64,000 bases of DNA from GCA-2746795 sp963747345 (lineage in GTDB: Bacteria > Chloroflexota > Anaerolineae > Promineifilales > Promineifilaceae), in contig CAVVFA010000037.1 of assembly GCA_963747345.1 (NCBI GenBank), forward strand, positions 95,936 to 159,935, read 5' to 3'. Shown piece after piece: positions 18,937-29,004 of the stretch. Each line of letters starts with the position of its first letter. Position 1 is the first letter of the stretch. The notes beneath the pieces are model-generated. The model was not told the origin of the DNA and searched no databases. It saw nothing but the letters and a program-made list of their open reading frames with translations. Both the position numbers and the translations under genes were made by a program.

Positions 18937-19054
18937 GATTCGATCCTTCAGCTAATCAGTAAGATGACGTGAAGGATGCCACAGCACAGCAACATCGGCA
19001 ACTAAATCAGAACGGCCGTTACCCATCCATCAAATACGCGGTAAAATCAACCCC

Positions 19055-20875
19055 ATGGCAAACATCTTGCACGGCCTCGACAGCGAGGCCTACGACCGAG
19101 AATATAGCGACAAAGAACTCTTCTACCGAATTCTGCAATACTTCCAACCCCATCGGCGGAAAATTATCGTCATCACCATTGCCATTTTACTGCTGGCGCT
19201 GGCGAGCGCCGCCTTCCCCTTGCTCGTCGCTCGTGGCGTCGATGTGATGGCGACGCAAAACGACGATGCCTTCATTGTGCTGTTGGCCGGTGCGTCCTTT
19301 GTCTTGGGCTTCGCCGTCTGGATATTCAACTGGATTCGCCGGCAGCTCTCAACCGAAGTTATCGCCGATGTGGTCTTGGCGATGCGTGCTGATGCCTTCA
19401 CCGCCGCCGCCCAGCAAGACCTCTCCTTCTACGACGAATTCAGTTCTGGCCGTATCGTCAGCCGTATCACCAGCGATACGCAGGAGTTTGGTGAAGTCAT
19501 CATCCTCAGCACCGATGTCATCAATCAGCTGTTCTCTTCGTTCATTCTGATGATTATCCTCTTCGCCATCGACTGGAAACTGACGCTAGTCGTGCTGGCA
19601 ATCACCCCTTTTATCGTCCTTGTTGCCCTTGCTTTCCGACGGTTGGCACGGCGGGTTACGCGCCAAAGTTCACGCGCCATGGGCGAGGTCAACAAATCCA
19701 TTCAGGAAGCAGTGACGGGTATCCGCGTCGCCAAAAATTTCAGGCAAGAACAAGCCATCTACGACGAGTTTCTAGGAACCAACCGGCAAACGTATAGCAT
19801 CAACGTGCGGCGCAGCCTGGTTATGGCAAACATCTTCCCCACGCTGGCCGTTTTGGGAGGCATCGCCACCGCCGCCATCGTCTTTTTTGGCGGACTAAGC
19901 ACAGCCGCTGGCGTGATTAGTGTGGCCGCCTGGTATCTTTTTGTGTCTACGCTAGACCGTTTCTGGTTTCCCATCATCAATTTATCGGCCTTTTGGAGCC
20001 AGGTGCAGCAAGGCTTGGCCGCCGCCGAACGGGTCTTTGGCCTGATTGATTCAGAGCCAGCCGTGCAGCAGACTGATGACCAACCCGTTGACCAGCTAAA
20101 CGGCGAAATCCGCTTCGAGAAGGTTTGTTTCCGCTACTCCGAGCAAGAGCAGGTTTTGCGGGAGTTTACGCTTACGATTCAACCTGGGGAAAGTGTGGCG
20201 CTCGTGGGGCATACCGGCGCGGGCAAGTCCAGCATCATCAAGCTCATCGCCCGTTTCTATGAGTTTCAGGAAGGGGAAATCGAGATCGACGGGCATGATA
20301 TTCGCAGTTTTAATCTGGAGTCGTTCCGGCAGCAACTGGGTATCGTATCGCAGGTGCCGTTTCTCTTTGATGGCTCGGTCGCTGACAATATTCGTTACGG
20401 CCGCCCGGAAGCCACTGATGCCGAGATTGAAGCGATGGCTCAACGCATCGGCGAAGGGGAATGGCTGGAAACGCTGCCGGACGGGTTACAAAGCCAGGTG
20501 GGGGAACGCGGGGGTCGGCTGTCGTTGGGACAACGGCAGTTGGTGGCGCTAACGCGGGTGCTGGTGCAAAATCCGCGCATCTTCATTTTGGATGAAGCAA
20601 CCGCCAGTGTAGACCCGTTCACCGAGTCTCAAATTCAACAGGCGCTGGATATGATCATGAACGGCCGTTCTTCCATCATTATCGCCCACCGTCTGTCCAC
20701 CGTGCGCTCGGCTGATCGCATTATCGTCCTGGATCGCGGGCGGATTATCGAAGAAGGCAGCCATGAGCAGCTCATGGCTCAATCCGGTCATTACGCCGAA
20801 CTGTACGATACCTATTTCCGCCACCAGTCGCTCGATTACATCCAGTCGGAGCAGTGGCAACGTTCCTCCAAGTAG
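19055..20875 (+). CDS. ABC exporter, fused membrane and ATPase domains (MdlB/MsbA-like)
   Basis: 606 residues. Six membrane helices (about 35-320) are followed by an ATPase with Walker A VGHTGAGKSSIIK near residue 385, signature LSLGQRQLV near 487, Walker B IFILDEATASVD near 510 and switch His in IIIAHRLSTVR. It works as a dimer to export lipids or drugs. A TAAAAT box ends seven bases before the ATG, so a very short leader is possible. No partner half-transporter is adjacent, so it may be a homodimer. The acetyltransferase that follows starts 18 bp later. Confidence 0.92.
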   Translation: MANILHGLDSEAYDREYSDKELFYRILQYFQPHRRKIIVITIAILLLALASAAFPLLVARGVDVMATQNDDAFIVLLAGASFVLGFAVWIFNWIRRQLSTEVIADVVLAMRADAFTAAAQQDLSFYDEFSSGRIVSRITSDTQEFGEVIILSTDVINQLFSSFILMIILFAIDWKLTLVVLAITPFIVLVALAFRRLARRVTRQSSRAMGEVNKSIQEAVTGIRVAKNFRQEQAIYDEFLGTNRQTYSINVRRSLVMANIFPTLAVLGGIATAAIVFFGGLSTAAGVISVAAWYLFVSTLDRFWFPIINLSAFWSQVQQGLAAAERVFGLIDSEPAVQQTDDQPVDQLNGEIRFEKVCFRYSEQEQVLREFTLTIQPGESVALVGHTGAGKSSIIKLIARFYEFQEGEIEIDGHDIRSFNLESFRQQLGIVSQVPFLFDGSVADNIRYGRPEATDAEIEAMAQRIGEGEWLETLPDGLQSQVGERGGRLSLGQRQLVALTRVLVQNPRIFILDEATASVDPFTESQIQQALDMIMNGRSSIIIAHRLSTVRSADRIIVLDRGRIIEEGSHEQLMAQSGHYAELYDTYFRHQSLDYIQSEQWQRSSK

Positions 20876-20892
20876 CAATCTCTCTACCGCAT

Positions 20893-21375
20893 ATGACAAA
20901 TTTTTCCATCCAGCCAGCCACAAAAGAACACCAACCGGCCATCAAAGCACTCATCCACGAGGCGAACATCAATCCAATGGGGTTGAAATGGGAGCGCTTT
21001 TTGGTGGCGCTGGACAATGATGGCGTATTGATCGGCTGTGGGCAGGTGAAACCGCATGGGGATGGCTCACGCGAGTTGGCTTCGATTGCAGTGGCTCGTG
21101 AGTGGCGTAATCAAGGCATTGCTCGCGCCATCATCAAAGAACTTACTGAGCAACATCCCTTGCCCTTGTGGCTGACGTGTATGTCGCGGCTGGTTCCGTT
21201 TTATGAGCAATTTGGCTTTGTGGAAATGGTTGATCGTAAACAAATGCCGCCTTATTTTCGGCGTGCAGTTCAATTCTTTCCGCTTTATGCGCGGCTGATG
21301 TCTGTTCAGGGATATCTGGCGGTGATGGTGAAGCAAGGGGAGGCTACAGAAGCGCTCCACCCGAAATTTGAATAA
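20893..21375 (+). CDS. GNAT-family N-acetyltransferase
   Basis: 160 residues. The acetyl-CoA loop reads SIAVAREWRNQGIARAIIKEL (motif A, Q/RxxGxA form) near residues 70-90, and the C-terminal YEQFGFVEM is the usual motif B. It starts 18 bp after the ABC exporter, so the two are probably co-transcribed; modification of an exported compound is one possibility. Its 3' end overlaps the 3' end of the convergent Crp/Fnr gene by 32 bp. The substrate is unknown. Confidence 0.88.
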   Translation: MTNFSIQPATKEHQPAIKALIHEANINPMGLKWERFLVALDNDGVLIGCGQVKPHGDGSRELASIAVAREWRNQGIARAIIKELTEQHPLPLWLTCMSRLVPFYEQFGFVEMVDRKQMPPYFRRAVQFFPLYARLMSVQGYLAVMVKQGEATEALHPKFE

Positions 21376-22057
21376 GGTTCTGCATCGCTTCAGCATCGCA
21401 GATGGTGAATTTACGCCCTTTAACCGATATCCATTGTTCCCGGCGAAAACGACCCAGTGCTTTGTTGATGCTGACACGGGTAGCGCCCGTCATTTCTGCC
21501 AGATCAGTTTGCGTTAAAGACAACTCAATGAGAATCCCCTGCTCGGTAACGACCCCATGTTGTTCCGCTAGATTAAGCAAGATACGCGCAAGGCGGGCTG
21601 GTAAATCCAAAAAGAAGATGTCGCTGATCTGATTGTTAAGATTGCGGATGCGTTGGGAGAGTGTGTGTAGGACATGCAGTGAGAAATCTGGATTGTTACG
21701 GATGAAACGGATGAAATCTTCACGATGTAAGGTAAGCGCCTCGGTAACTTCAATGGCTTCGGCCGTAGCAGACCGGGGGGCATCGTCGAGAAGCGCCAGT
21801 TCGCCAAAGAAATCATTCTCTCCCAAGATAGCGAGTAAGGCTTCTTGTCCATCCAAAGTGGAGTAGGTGATTTTTATTTTGCCTTTACCGATGATGTAGA
21901 GCAAGCCACCGGGGTCGCCATGATGGAAGATGATTTGACCCGCGCCGAACCGGCGTGATACAAGGCGTGCTGACAATTGAGCTAATTCTTCTTGACTAAG
22001 ATCCGCAAAGAACGGAACTTGTTGTAACGCTTCTGCGTTATTTCGTGTTTGAATCAT
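21344..22057 (-). CDS. Crp/Fnr-family transcription regulator
   Basis: 237 residues. The cyclic-nucleotide-binding-like barrel spans about 10-125, with GDPGGLLYIIGKGKIKI and ENDFFGELALLDDAPRSATAEA; the latter has the Glu and Arg-Ser of the cAMP pocket. The winged helix (about 155-225) carries LTQTDLAEMTGATRVSINKALG. There is no N-terminal Cys set, so it is not an iron-sulfur Fnr. GAGGGG lies five bases upstream of the ATG. The target genes are unknown. Confidence 0.92.
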   Translation of the reverse strand: MIQTRNNAEALQQVPFFADLSQEELAQLSARLVSRRFGAGQIIFHHGDPGGLLYIIGKGKIKITYSTLDGQEALLAILGENDFFGELALLDDAPRSATAEAIEVTEALTLHREDFIRFIRNNPDFSLHVLHTLSQRIRNLNNQISDIFFLDLPARLARILLNLAEQHGVVTEQGILIELSLTQTDLAEMTGATRVSINKALGRFRREQWISVKGRKFTICDAEAMQNLIQISGGALL

Positions 22058-22134
22058 TTTCCCCTCTTCTCATTCCTTTTTAGCCTTCCCGTTGCTAAAA
22101 AGTAATGTTTGAACCGCAAATGCCTAATTTGGGT

Positions 22135-22989
22135 CTATTTGCTTGGATTGCCTAATTTTAACTCAAGATACACATGATCCAAACTTGATTTTATTTGGCG
22201 TTTCAACCAGTCAAGTGGCAGGTCGTTTATGGGGAAGGCAGAGAGGAATTCGGGGATGTAAACGGCCGTTTCTTCTAATATTTTGCCCGCCGCGATATGG
22301 CGCTGGATGGTTTCACGCATGTGGCGGATGTAGTCACGTATCGGGGGGATGGCAGAACCGTCACAGACGGGGCCACGTCCCGGCACAATTGCCAGGAATT
22401 TGGGCGCCATGGCTTCCAGTTTGTCTAAACTTGCCAACCATTGGGCGGAATTCCCTTCAGTTATGATGGGATGCGTACCGACCATCAAGGTATCACCGAC
22501 AAAAAGAACATTGGCATCGGGGATAGAAACCCAAATATTGCTGGGTGTGGGGCCGGGAACGGCCGTTAATTCAATCTGCTTACCACCGATAAAAAGCGTC
22601 ATTTTGCCATCAAAACTGATTGTTGGTCGTTCGACAGGGCTGTTGCTTAACTCACGACCTCTATCAGGATGACGTTGATTGAGACTTTCTAACAAATAAC
22701 CCGGAAAACGCTTGTCATAGCTAAGAAGACGTTCAGCCGTCAGGTTATGTGTGATGATAGGCGCGTTGAGCCAGCGCGTATTGAGCGTGCGGTCGCCATG
22801 AAAGTCAGTCACTAACGCGGTGTGGACGGCAAAATGATGCGTGCGATGCAAGGTGAGCGCCCAACTGCGGGCATCGCGCGGAAAGGAAGGCACGTCAATC
22901 GCTACTATCCCTTTGGATGTGACGATTGCGCCAACGTTAACGCCGATAAAATTAGTTTCTGCGTATATTCCGGGTGCGAGTTCTTCCAT
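22135..22989 (-). CDS. Metallo-beta-lactamase-fold protein with degenerate metal site
   Basis: 284 residues with the MBL order: ETNFIGVNVGAIVTSKGIVAIDVP, then VTDFHGDRTL, then a late ANVLFVGDTLM. The usual HxHxDH is replaced by DFHGDR, and the expected GHTPG is GPTPS, so several zinc ligands are missing while the scaffold and the Asp of VGDT remain. It may have another activity or be catalytically inactive. Neighbours give no pathway. Confidence 0.75.
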   Translation of the reverse strand: MEELAPGIYAETNFIGVNVGAIVTSKGIVAIDVPSFPRDARSWALTLHRTHHFAVHTALVTDFHGDRTLNTRWLNAPIITHNLTAERLLSYDKRFPGYLLESLNQRHPDRGRELSNSPVERPTISFDGKMTLFIGGKQIELTAVPGPTPSNIWVSIPDANVLFVGDTLMVGTHPIITEGNSAQWLASLDKLEAMAPKFLAIVPGRGPVCDGSAIPPIRDYIRHMRETIQRHIAAGKILEETAVYIPEFLSAFPINDLPLDWLKRQIKSSLDHVYLELKLGNPSK

Positions 22990-23006
22990 GAAATTAGCTT
23001 CTTAAT

Positions 23007-23080
23007 GGGTAGCAAGTTGCATGTGCCAAGGTACTCTGGAAAAAATCACTTGCAACCTGCAACTTGCCACATGCAACCAG
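23007..23080. repeat. Intergenic inverted word repeat (GTAGCAAGTTGCATG type)
   Basis: GGGTAGCAAGTTGCATGTG on the left is mirrored by CACTTGCAACCTGCAACTTGC on the right. It lies between two minus-strand genes and belongs to the word-built stem-loop class. Confidence 0.6.
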
Positions 23081-23091
23081 AGGGCAAAATG

Positions 23092-24323
23092 TCAGATTAT
23101 GCCCGTTGATAGTATATTAACCAGTGCCGCCTGCACGGCATTGAGGGCATCAGCCACTTCTTCGTGAGTATGGGCTGACCCGCCGCCTTGGGCGGAATGG
23201 GAACTACCACCCCCGCCGCCGTCACCTAGCTGGGCTAAAGCCACTTTGAGCAGTTGCGCCATATCGCCAGGGGCATTACCTGACCGAGAAAAGACCAACT
23301 GGGTACGTTTTCCAGATTGTCCAAGCAGGAGGATGATGTTGTCTTGCTTTGTCAATTGAGCTGTCAGCGCCCGTAAGTCGATGGCATCTTCTTCGGCGAA
23401 GGTTTGCTTAATAAGCGTCGCTGCGCCCATTGGTATGCCGTTGGCGATGTACTGCTGCGCCTCAAAAACCATCAATGCTTCTTTTTGCTTTTTAATGGTG
23501 CGTTGTGCTTCTTTGTTTTCCTGCCGCATTTTACTGATGGACGGCATAATTTCCGCCGCACCCGTCGTTAATTCTGTGGTCAGGTCGTTCACAATAGTAT
23601 GCTTCTGTGCGTAATCTTGCAAGGCACGGTTCCCGCAACAGAATTCGATGCGCGTTTTTTCGCCTCGTTTTTCATGCTTCACAATTTTGATGAGACCGAC
23701 GCTGCCGGTCTGGCTAACGTGCGTGCCACCACAGGCTGTCAGGTCATAATTCTCGATGTTGATGAGGCGTAAACGGCCGTTTCTCACCGGCGGCACTTTA
23801 CGCAAAGGCAAACTGCGCCACCTCGTCTGGCGACACAAAACGCACCGTTACTGGATAGTTGGCCCACACCGCTTCATTGGCTCGTTGCTCAACCGCCGCG
23901 ATTTCAGCCTCGCTCATAGCGGTACGGTCTACGTCAATCGTCATCACAGTGGGGGTCAGGTGAAAGCCAACGGTTTCTGCTGCTGCCATTTGGATGAAGG
24001 CTTGGGAGAGGATGTGCTGCCCGGTGTGCTGCTGCATATGGTCAAACCGACGCGGCCAATCGATAACGGCCGTTACCGCATCCCATCTCTCCCACCTCGC
24101 CAGCCACCCAATGCACCACCGCTTCATCAGCTTCACGGATAGAGACATGGGTTACAGAACGGCCGTTAATCGTCCCCCCATCCGCAGGCTGACCACCAGA
24201 TTCGGGATAGAAATAAGTCTCATCAAGGACAAGACCGAAACGGTTATCTTCTATAATTTTTTCAACAACAATGGCTTGAAACTGAGTGGTATAAGCGTCT
24301 TCGTAATAGCGGCGATTACTCAT
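23092..24323 (-). CDS. AlaX-type alanyl-tRNA editing protein with DHHA1 domain, frame-broken
   Basis: About 410 residues once bridged. The first piece (from ATG 24323) has TYFYPESGGQPADGG, the AlaRS editing-domain opening. The second has DHMQQHTGQHILSQAF with the zinc-binding HxxxH. The third has CGGTHVSQTGSVGLIKI with the Cys and His ligands, then a coiled coil and a Gly-rich DHHA1 end (GGGGGSSHSAQGG). This long form removes Ser or Gly mischarged on tRNA-Ala. Breaks lie near 24090 and 23805. The start codon overlaps the end of the histidine kinase by 8 bp. Confidence 0.88.
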
Positions 24324-26434
24324 ACTGCATTTCTTCTTTCCAACAAGGTATTGTGAAATTGAAGCGGGCACCCTTAATCGGGGCATCGTCAACCCAAATT
24401 TGCCCACCATGCGCTTCCACCGCGAGGCGGCAGAAAGCCAAGCCCTAGCCCCAATCCTTTAGAATACGTATCTGTATTAATGCGGCGGAATTTCTCAAAA
24501 ACAGTGCTCCGCAACGATTTCGGAATACCAGCCCCTTCATCGCTCACAGAAATGAGAACCATATCATCAGCCAACGTAGCCGTTAGCGTAATCTTTTCAC
24601 TTTCAGGGCTGTATTTAATGGCATTATCCAATAGATTCACCAAAACACGGCGAATCATATCCTCTTCAACATACACATCTGGCAAACCGGCGGCCACATC
24701 TTGAACCAACGGAATGCGACGTTTTTCATACCCTGGCTTAACCGTTTCCCACGCATCATCAATCAGCAGTTGCACCTGATTTTTGTTCTGTGAGGTAATG
24801 GGATGCCCCGCTTCCAGTTGATTGATATCCAACAAAGAGCGCACAAGCGTTTGCAGACGACTGCTGCTGCGCATGGCAATGTCCAGCATTTCCAGCAAAG
24901 CCGGACTACTGTTTGGCGGGAGTTCATAGGTCAATAATTCCAGACTGGAAATGACGTTACCCAAGGGGCTTTGCAAATCATGGAAGAGCATGGCTTGTAA
25001 ATCTTTACGCATCTCTTCCAATTCAATTTGCTTGGAAATGTCATGATAAATCCATTGTACAAATTCGCTGTCACTATAAGACGTGCGCTTCGCGTAAACT
25101 TCAACATGCACATGACGGCCGTTTTTCCGGATCATCTGACTGTTAAACACACGAACCGAGTCAGTCTCCATCCGTTCTGTGTTAGGCAATATTACATCCG
25201 GTGGGTGCAAATTCTGAATGTGCTTGTTGAGCAAATCTTGGTGAGGATAACCAAGAAAAGCAAACGCACGACGGTTGGCATCGACAACTTGCCCTGACAC
25301 CGTCGTTAAAATAATCGGATCAATACTATCTTGATAGAGGCTAGTATATCGGGCTTCTGCCTCTTGCGTGCGAGAGAACTGCTGCGCATTGGCAATGGCA
25401 CTACTGGCAATATTCGCCAGATTCACCAAGAGTTCCAGGTCACTTCCCGTAAACTGACCATCAGTGGGATTGATGGCTTGAATTGTGCCTAAAACAGTCG
25501 ATTTATACGTAATGGGGGCACAAATCATGGCTCGCGTGTGGTGGCCTGTGCGCTCATCGCCCAATGTGACAATGCGCGGTTCTTGCTTTGAATCTTTAAC
25601 CAGCGCCGGTTTGCCATGTTCCATCACCCAGCCAGAAACACCCTGATTGGAGGGAAGCCGAAGCCCCACAATATCATTACTGCCAATACCCGCCGCAACT
25701 TGGTAAACAAGCTCGTTGCTTTGTTTATCTACCAGTGCAATTGAAATCGCTTCAGCATGAAGGAATTCATTCATTTGCACCAACATCGACTGCATTACTT
25801 CATTGAGATCTAATGATGAGTTGATACTGCGGCTGGCTTCATTGAGCAGTTTGGAAATGCTAAGTTGGAGACGAGAATCATGAACAATTCGTGCTTTTTC
25901 TATGATATTTGCAGCCTGATTGACAATCGTAATGAGGACATTTAAATCAGCGTTGTCAAATTGATTTGACCCAGGCTTACTCACGGTCGCCACACCAATT
26001 ACCTTATTACGAATAACCACAGGGGTGCAAATAGCAGACCACGGTATCAGTGTGGAAGAAGTATCAACTAAGTAGGGCAACCAACGTTTATCTTCTAAAC
26101 TGTTGCCGATAATTTGAGAGTGGTTGTTTCGTGCCACCCAACCAGCTAAGCCCCGTGCCATAATGTCTTGCAAAATGGCTGTGTCATTTATGGGATCGAT
26201 AACATCATTTGCAAGCCATACTCGGATGACTTCAAACTCGTTGTTTACGAGTAGGATGCTGGCATCTTGGGCTGCAAACAGGTGGAGGGCAATGTCAAAA
26301 ACTTCTGGAACAATCGTGTCAATATTGCTGCCATCAGCATCTATGGTGGCAAGCAAATTGCTCATAGCAAAAATTGCATCTAATTTTTTGCTTGCATTTG
26401 AATTGTTGATAACGTCAGAGTCTATGTATTCCAT
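24316..26434 (-). CDS. GAF-GAF-PAS sensor histidine kinase, frame-broken near its end
   Basis: About 705 residues. Two GAF domains (about 25-175 and 195-345) are followed by a PAS domain (about 360-475), a HisKA helix with LFHDLQSPLGNVISSLELL (phosphorylated His near 488) and a HATPase with the N box LLDNAIKYSP and G1 box DEGAGIP. There are no membrane helices, so it is cytosolic. A one-base break near 24440 hides the true end; restored, it ends FNFTIPCWKEEMQYE with TAA at 24316-24318. The last codons overlap the AlaX start. No response regulator gene is adjacent. Confidence 0.9.
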
Positions 26435-26515
26435 GATTTATGAGGTGGTCGGGAATTTTTATAGTTTACCTATGATTTTTAATTATACGCCAAATTCAGT
26501 ACCTGCCTACCATGA

Positions 26516-27913
26516 CTATCTTAAAATTGCTGGTAAATAAACTTCACTAATTTCTTCAGCAACGACAACTGTAAATGTGCTGGTACTCGGTTGATTTGTT
26601 TGATCGGTTACTTTTAAGGTTGCGGAAGTCTTCCCTGTCCAACCAGGCTGCGGATTGATGCTCACAAAACGGCCGTTAAACGTAACCCCAGCACCCTCTT
26701 CTATATAATCAATCATCGCATAAGATAAATCATACTCAAATCCATCCTCAAGAATGGTGTATTCGTAGGCATCGATAGCATCTGTGATGTGAGTGTCTAC
26801 TTCCAGTAATTGGGAAGGTAATTGCGCTAATTCGGCAGGGACAAAAACAGGGAGAGGAGAAACATCCCAGCCCATATCCTTGAATATACCTAACGCAACA
26901 GGGCCAGGATTATAATTGGTTTCGCCATTGGTTAGGGAGTAGGTCATCAAAGCATTCTCTGTGTTATTATAGGAGTCGCCCAAGTGGGAATAGCTTGACC
27001 CACTTTGCCACGATGATGGGGCATAAATTGGGGCGGTCGCTCCCCCATTTGCCTGACGTGTATTCACACCGTCAAAGAACAGATAATTGCTGGTCAATTG
27101 CGTACCAAGGGCTGTCGATGGATTGCCAAACGTTAACATGGATTGACCATATCCATTCTCTGTAAATCGGTCGTAAATCATGGGATACACAACACTACTG
27201 CCGGTTGGCGTATACCCCCAACTACCAACCCCACTGTCGTACCGCATCGAGCCAAAAAAGCCAAGACCATGCCCAATTTCATGCAGCACGACAGTGGCAA
27301 AATTATACTTGAGAAATGGCGTATTCAAGTCTGTGCCAAAATACCAGTCTGTCCGCTCACTGTTGAAACGAGCTGTGATTTCGGCTGTTGCGCCATTCAG
27401 ATCTGAACCAGCTAAGGCATTGGCTAAAGCGGCCGGATACCAGGTGCTGGCATAAGGAAAACTGGCATTGTTTACACTGATTGTGGTAGACCCAGCAGAC
27501 CCTAAAATATATGGGTTTCCATATATAGTAGAAAGGGGATCCCAATTGGCATTGATGACGATGGGAACCGAGGAACTTATGAGCGTAGACCAGATGTCTA
27601 CGGCATATTGGAAGGCGGCTTGTGCGCCAGGGGCTGTGTCCCACGTGGTCGCTTTGTTAATGTAGTTCACCTGTATAGTCGCCGTCTGTGCCGCACTTAA
27701 ATTCATGCCAAAATCAGGCGCGGCGATGGGTATAGGCGGGGTGTCAGTTTGTTCAGCGTAGATGATTAGTTCGGTGCCAGGTGGTGCGCTGATAGACAGC
27801 GTTTCTGGTAAGGGGGTCGTATCATCTTGGGCAACGGCCGTTTGCAGTGATACCGTAATGAACAATATTGCAATTAGGAGCAAAATTTGTGTCACGAAGC
27901 TGTTTTTTTTCAC
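26516..27913 (-). CDS. Secreted zinc metalloprotease-like protein (HEIGHGLGF)
   Basis: 465 residues. A signal peptide ends near residue 28. The catalytic motif HEIGHGLGF lies near residue 211, matching the HExxHxxGF metzincin-like pattern, followed by a Met-containing stretch SSVVYPMIYDRF. The C-terminal 80 residues form a cadherin- or Ig-like beta domain. The last eight residues VYLPAILR resemble the end of the giant secreted protein at 44823-48269. A protease acting on surface or external proteins is the likely role. Confidence 0.83.
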   Translation of the reverse strand: MKKNSFVTQILLLIAILFITVSLQTAVAQDDTTPLPETLSISAPPGTELIIYAEQTDTPPIPIAAPDFGMNLSAAQTATIQVNYINKATTWDTAPGAQAAFQYAVDIWSTLISSSVPIVINANWDPLSTIYGNPYILGSAGSTTISVNNASFPYASTWYPAALANALAGSDLNGATAEITARFNSERTDWYFGTDLNTPFLKYNFATVVLHEIGHGLGFFGSMRYDSGVGSWGYTPTGSSVVYPMIYDRFTENGYGQSMLTFGNPSTALGTQLTSNYLFFDGVNTRQANGGATAPIYAPSSWQSGSSYSHLGDSYNNTENALMTYSLTNGETNYNPGPVALGIFKDMGWDVSPLPVFVPAELAQLPSQLLEVDTHITDAIDAYEYTILEDGFEYDLSYAMIDYIEEGAGVTFNGRFVSINPQPGWTGKTSATLKVTDQTNQPSTSTFTVVVAEEISEVYLPAILR

Positions 27914-27929
27914 AAACGCCTCCCTATAT

Positions 27930-28934
27930 TTATACTAACTGCAAGCTGGGGATGACATCCAAATCGAGGGCGTCTCGGTGGCCTTGCAGAAAATGCCAAT
28001 GGGCGGCTGCCCCTATCATAGCGGCGTTATCGGTACAGAGAATCGGGCTTGGATAGCGCACGGGCGTATCCAACCGTTCGCTCATAGCGGCGCGCAGGGC
28101 GCTGTTGGCTGAGACGCCACCTGCCATGTGAACGGCCGTTACGCCATAAGCAGTGGCGGCTCGCTGTGTTTTGGAAACCAGGGCGTCTACCACCGCTGCC
28201 TGGAAGCTGGCTGCCAAGTCATTGACCGGCATTTTGCCACCTTTATATTTCTGTGTTTGCCGGAAAACGGCCGTTTTCAGGCCACTAAAACTAAAATTAT
28301 AGCCATCATCCATGACAGCCCGGGGAAACTTGAACGCCTCAGGATTGCCTTGTTTGGCCGCTTTATCAATGGCAGGGCCGCCCGGATAAGGCAAACCAAG
28401 CACACGCCCCACTTTGTCGAACGCTTCTCCGGCGGCGTCATCCATCGTGCCGCCTAGATATTTATATTGACAGTGATCGACCATCAAATATAAATCCGAA
28501 TGTCCACCGCTGACCACCAACGTCAGCACGGGGAACTCGATTTCGTGGGCGCGTTCAGAGAGCCACAGCGAGTAGATATGGCCTTCAATATGATTGATGC
28601 CCAGCAGCGGTTTCTGCCGTGCCAGCGCCAATCCCTTCGCCATATTCACGCCGACCAGCAGCGAGCCAACCAATCCTGGCCCTTTGGTAACGGCGATACA
28701 GTCCAAATCATCAAAGCCGAGATGCGCTTCATTCATCGCTTGGGTGACAACAGGCGAAATAACCTCGATGTGCCGCCGCGAGGCCACTTCCGGGAAGACG
28801 CCGCCATATTGGGCATGAATATCTACCTGGCTGGCGATAACGTTACTGAGAATCGTGGTGCCGTTTTCAATAACGGCCGCTGCCGTCTCATCACAGGATG
28901 TTTCAATCGCAAGAATTCGTGTTTGTTGAGTCAT
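27930..28934 (-). CDS. tsaD: tRNA N6-adenosine threonylcarbamoyltransferase TsaD
   Basis: 334 residues from the ATG at 28934. Seen in order: ILAIETSCDETAAAVI, the FPEVASRRH stretch, GPGLVGSLLVG, the metal-binding HIEGH, VSGGHSDLYLM, GEAFDKVGRVLGL, the FSFSGLKTAV loop, GGVSANSALR and CTDNAAMIG. The enzyme places t6A at position 37 of tRNAs reading ANN codons, with TsaB and TsaE encoded elsewhere. It begins about 70 bp after the selA stop on the same strand. Confidence 0.96.
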   Translation of the reverse strand: MTQQTRILAIETSCDETAAAVIENGTTILSNVIASQVDIHAQYGGVFPEVASRRHIEVISPVVTQAMNEAHLGFDDLDCIAVTKGPGLVGSLLVGVNMAKGLALARQKPLLGINHIEGHIYSLWLSERAHEIEFPVLTLVVSGGHSDLYLMVDHCQYKYLGGTMDDAAGEAFDKVGRVLGLPYPGGPAIDKAAKQGNPEAFKFPRAVMDDGYNFSFSGLKTAVFRQTQKYKGGKMPVNDLAASFQAAVVDALVSKTQRAATAYGVTAVHMAGGVSANSALRAAMSERLDTPVRYPSPILCTDNAAMIGAAAHWHFLQGHRDALDLDVIPSLQLV

Positions 28935-29004
28935 AAGATTCGTGGTGATTTTGTCTTGAATAGCAGTCCGCGTCAATACGGCGGTTAACCTTTTCTATGA
29001 AAAC

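Noticed and set aside
26434..26515. Response regulator next to the GAF/PAS kinase
   Set aside because: The spacer is too short and AT-rich, and the neighbouring gene is a secreted metalloprotease on the same strand; no receiver domain was found.
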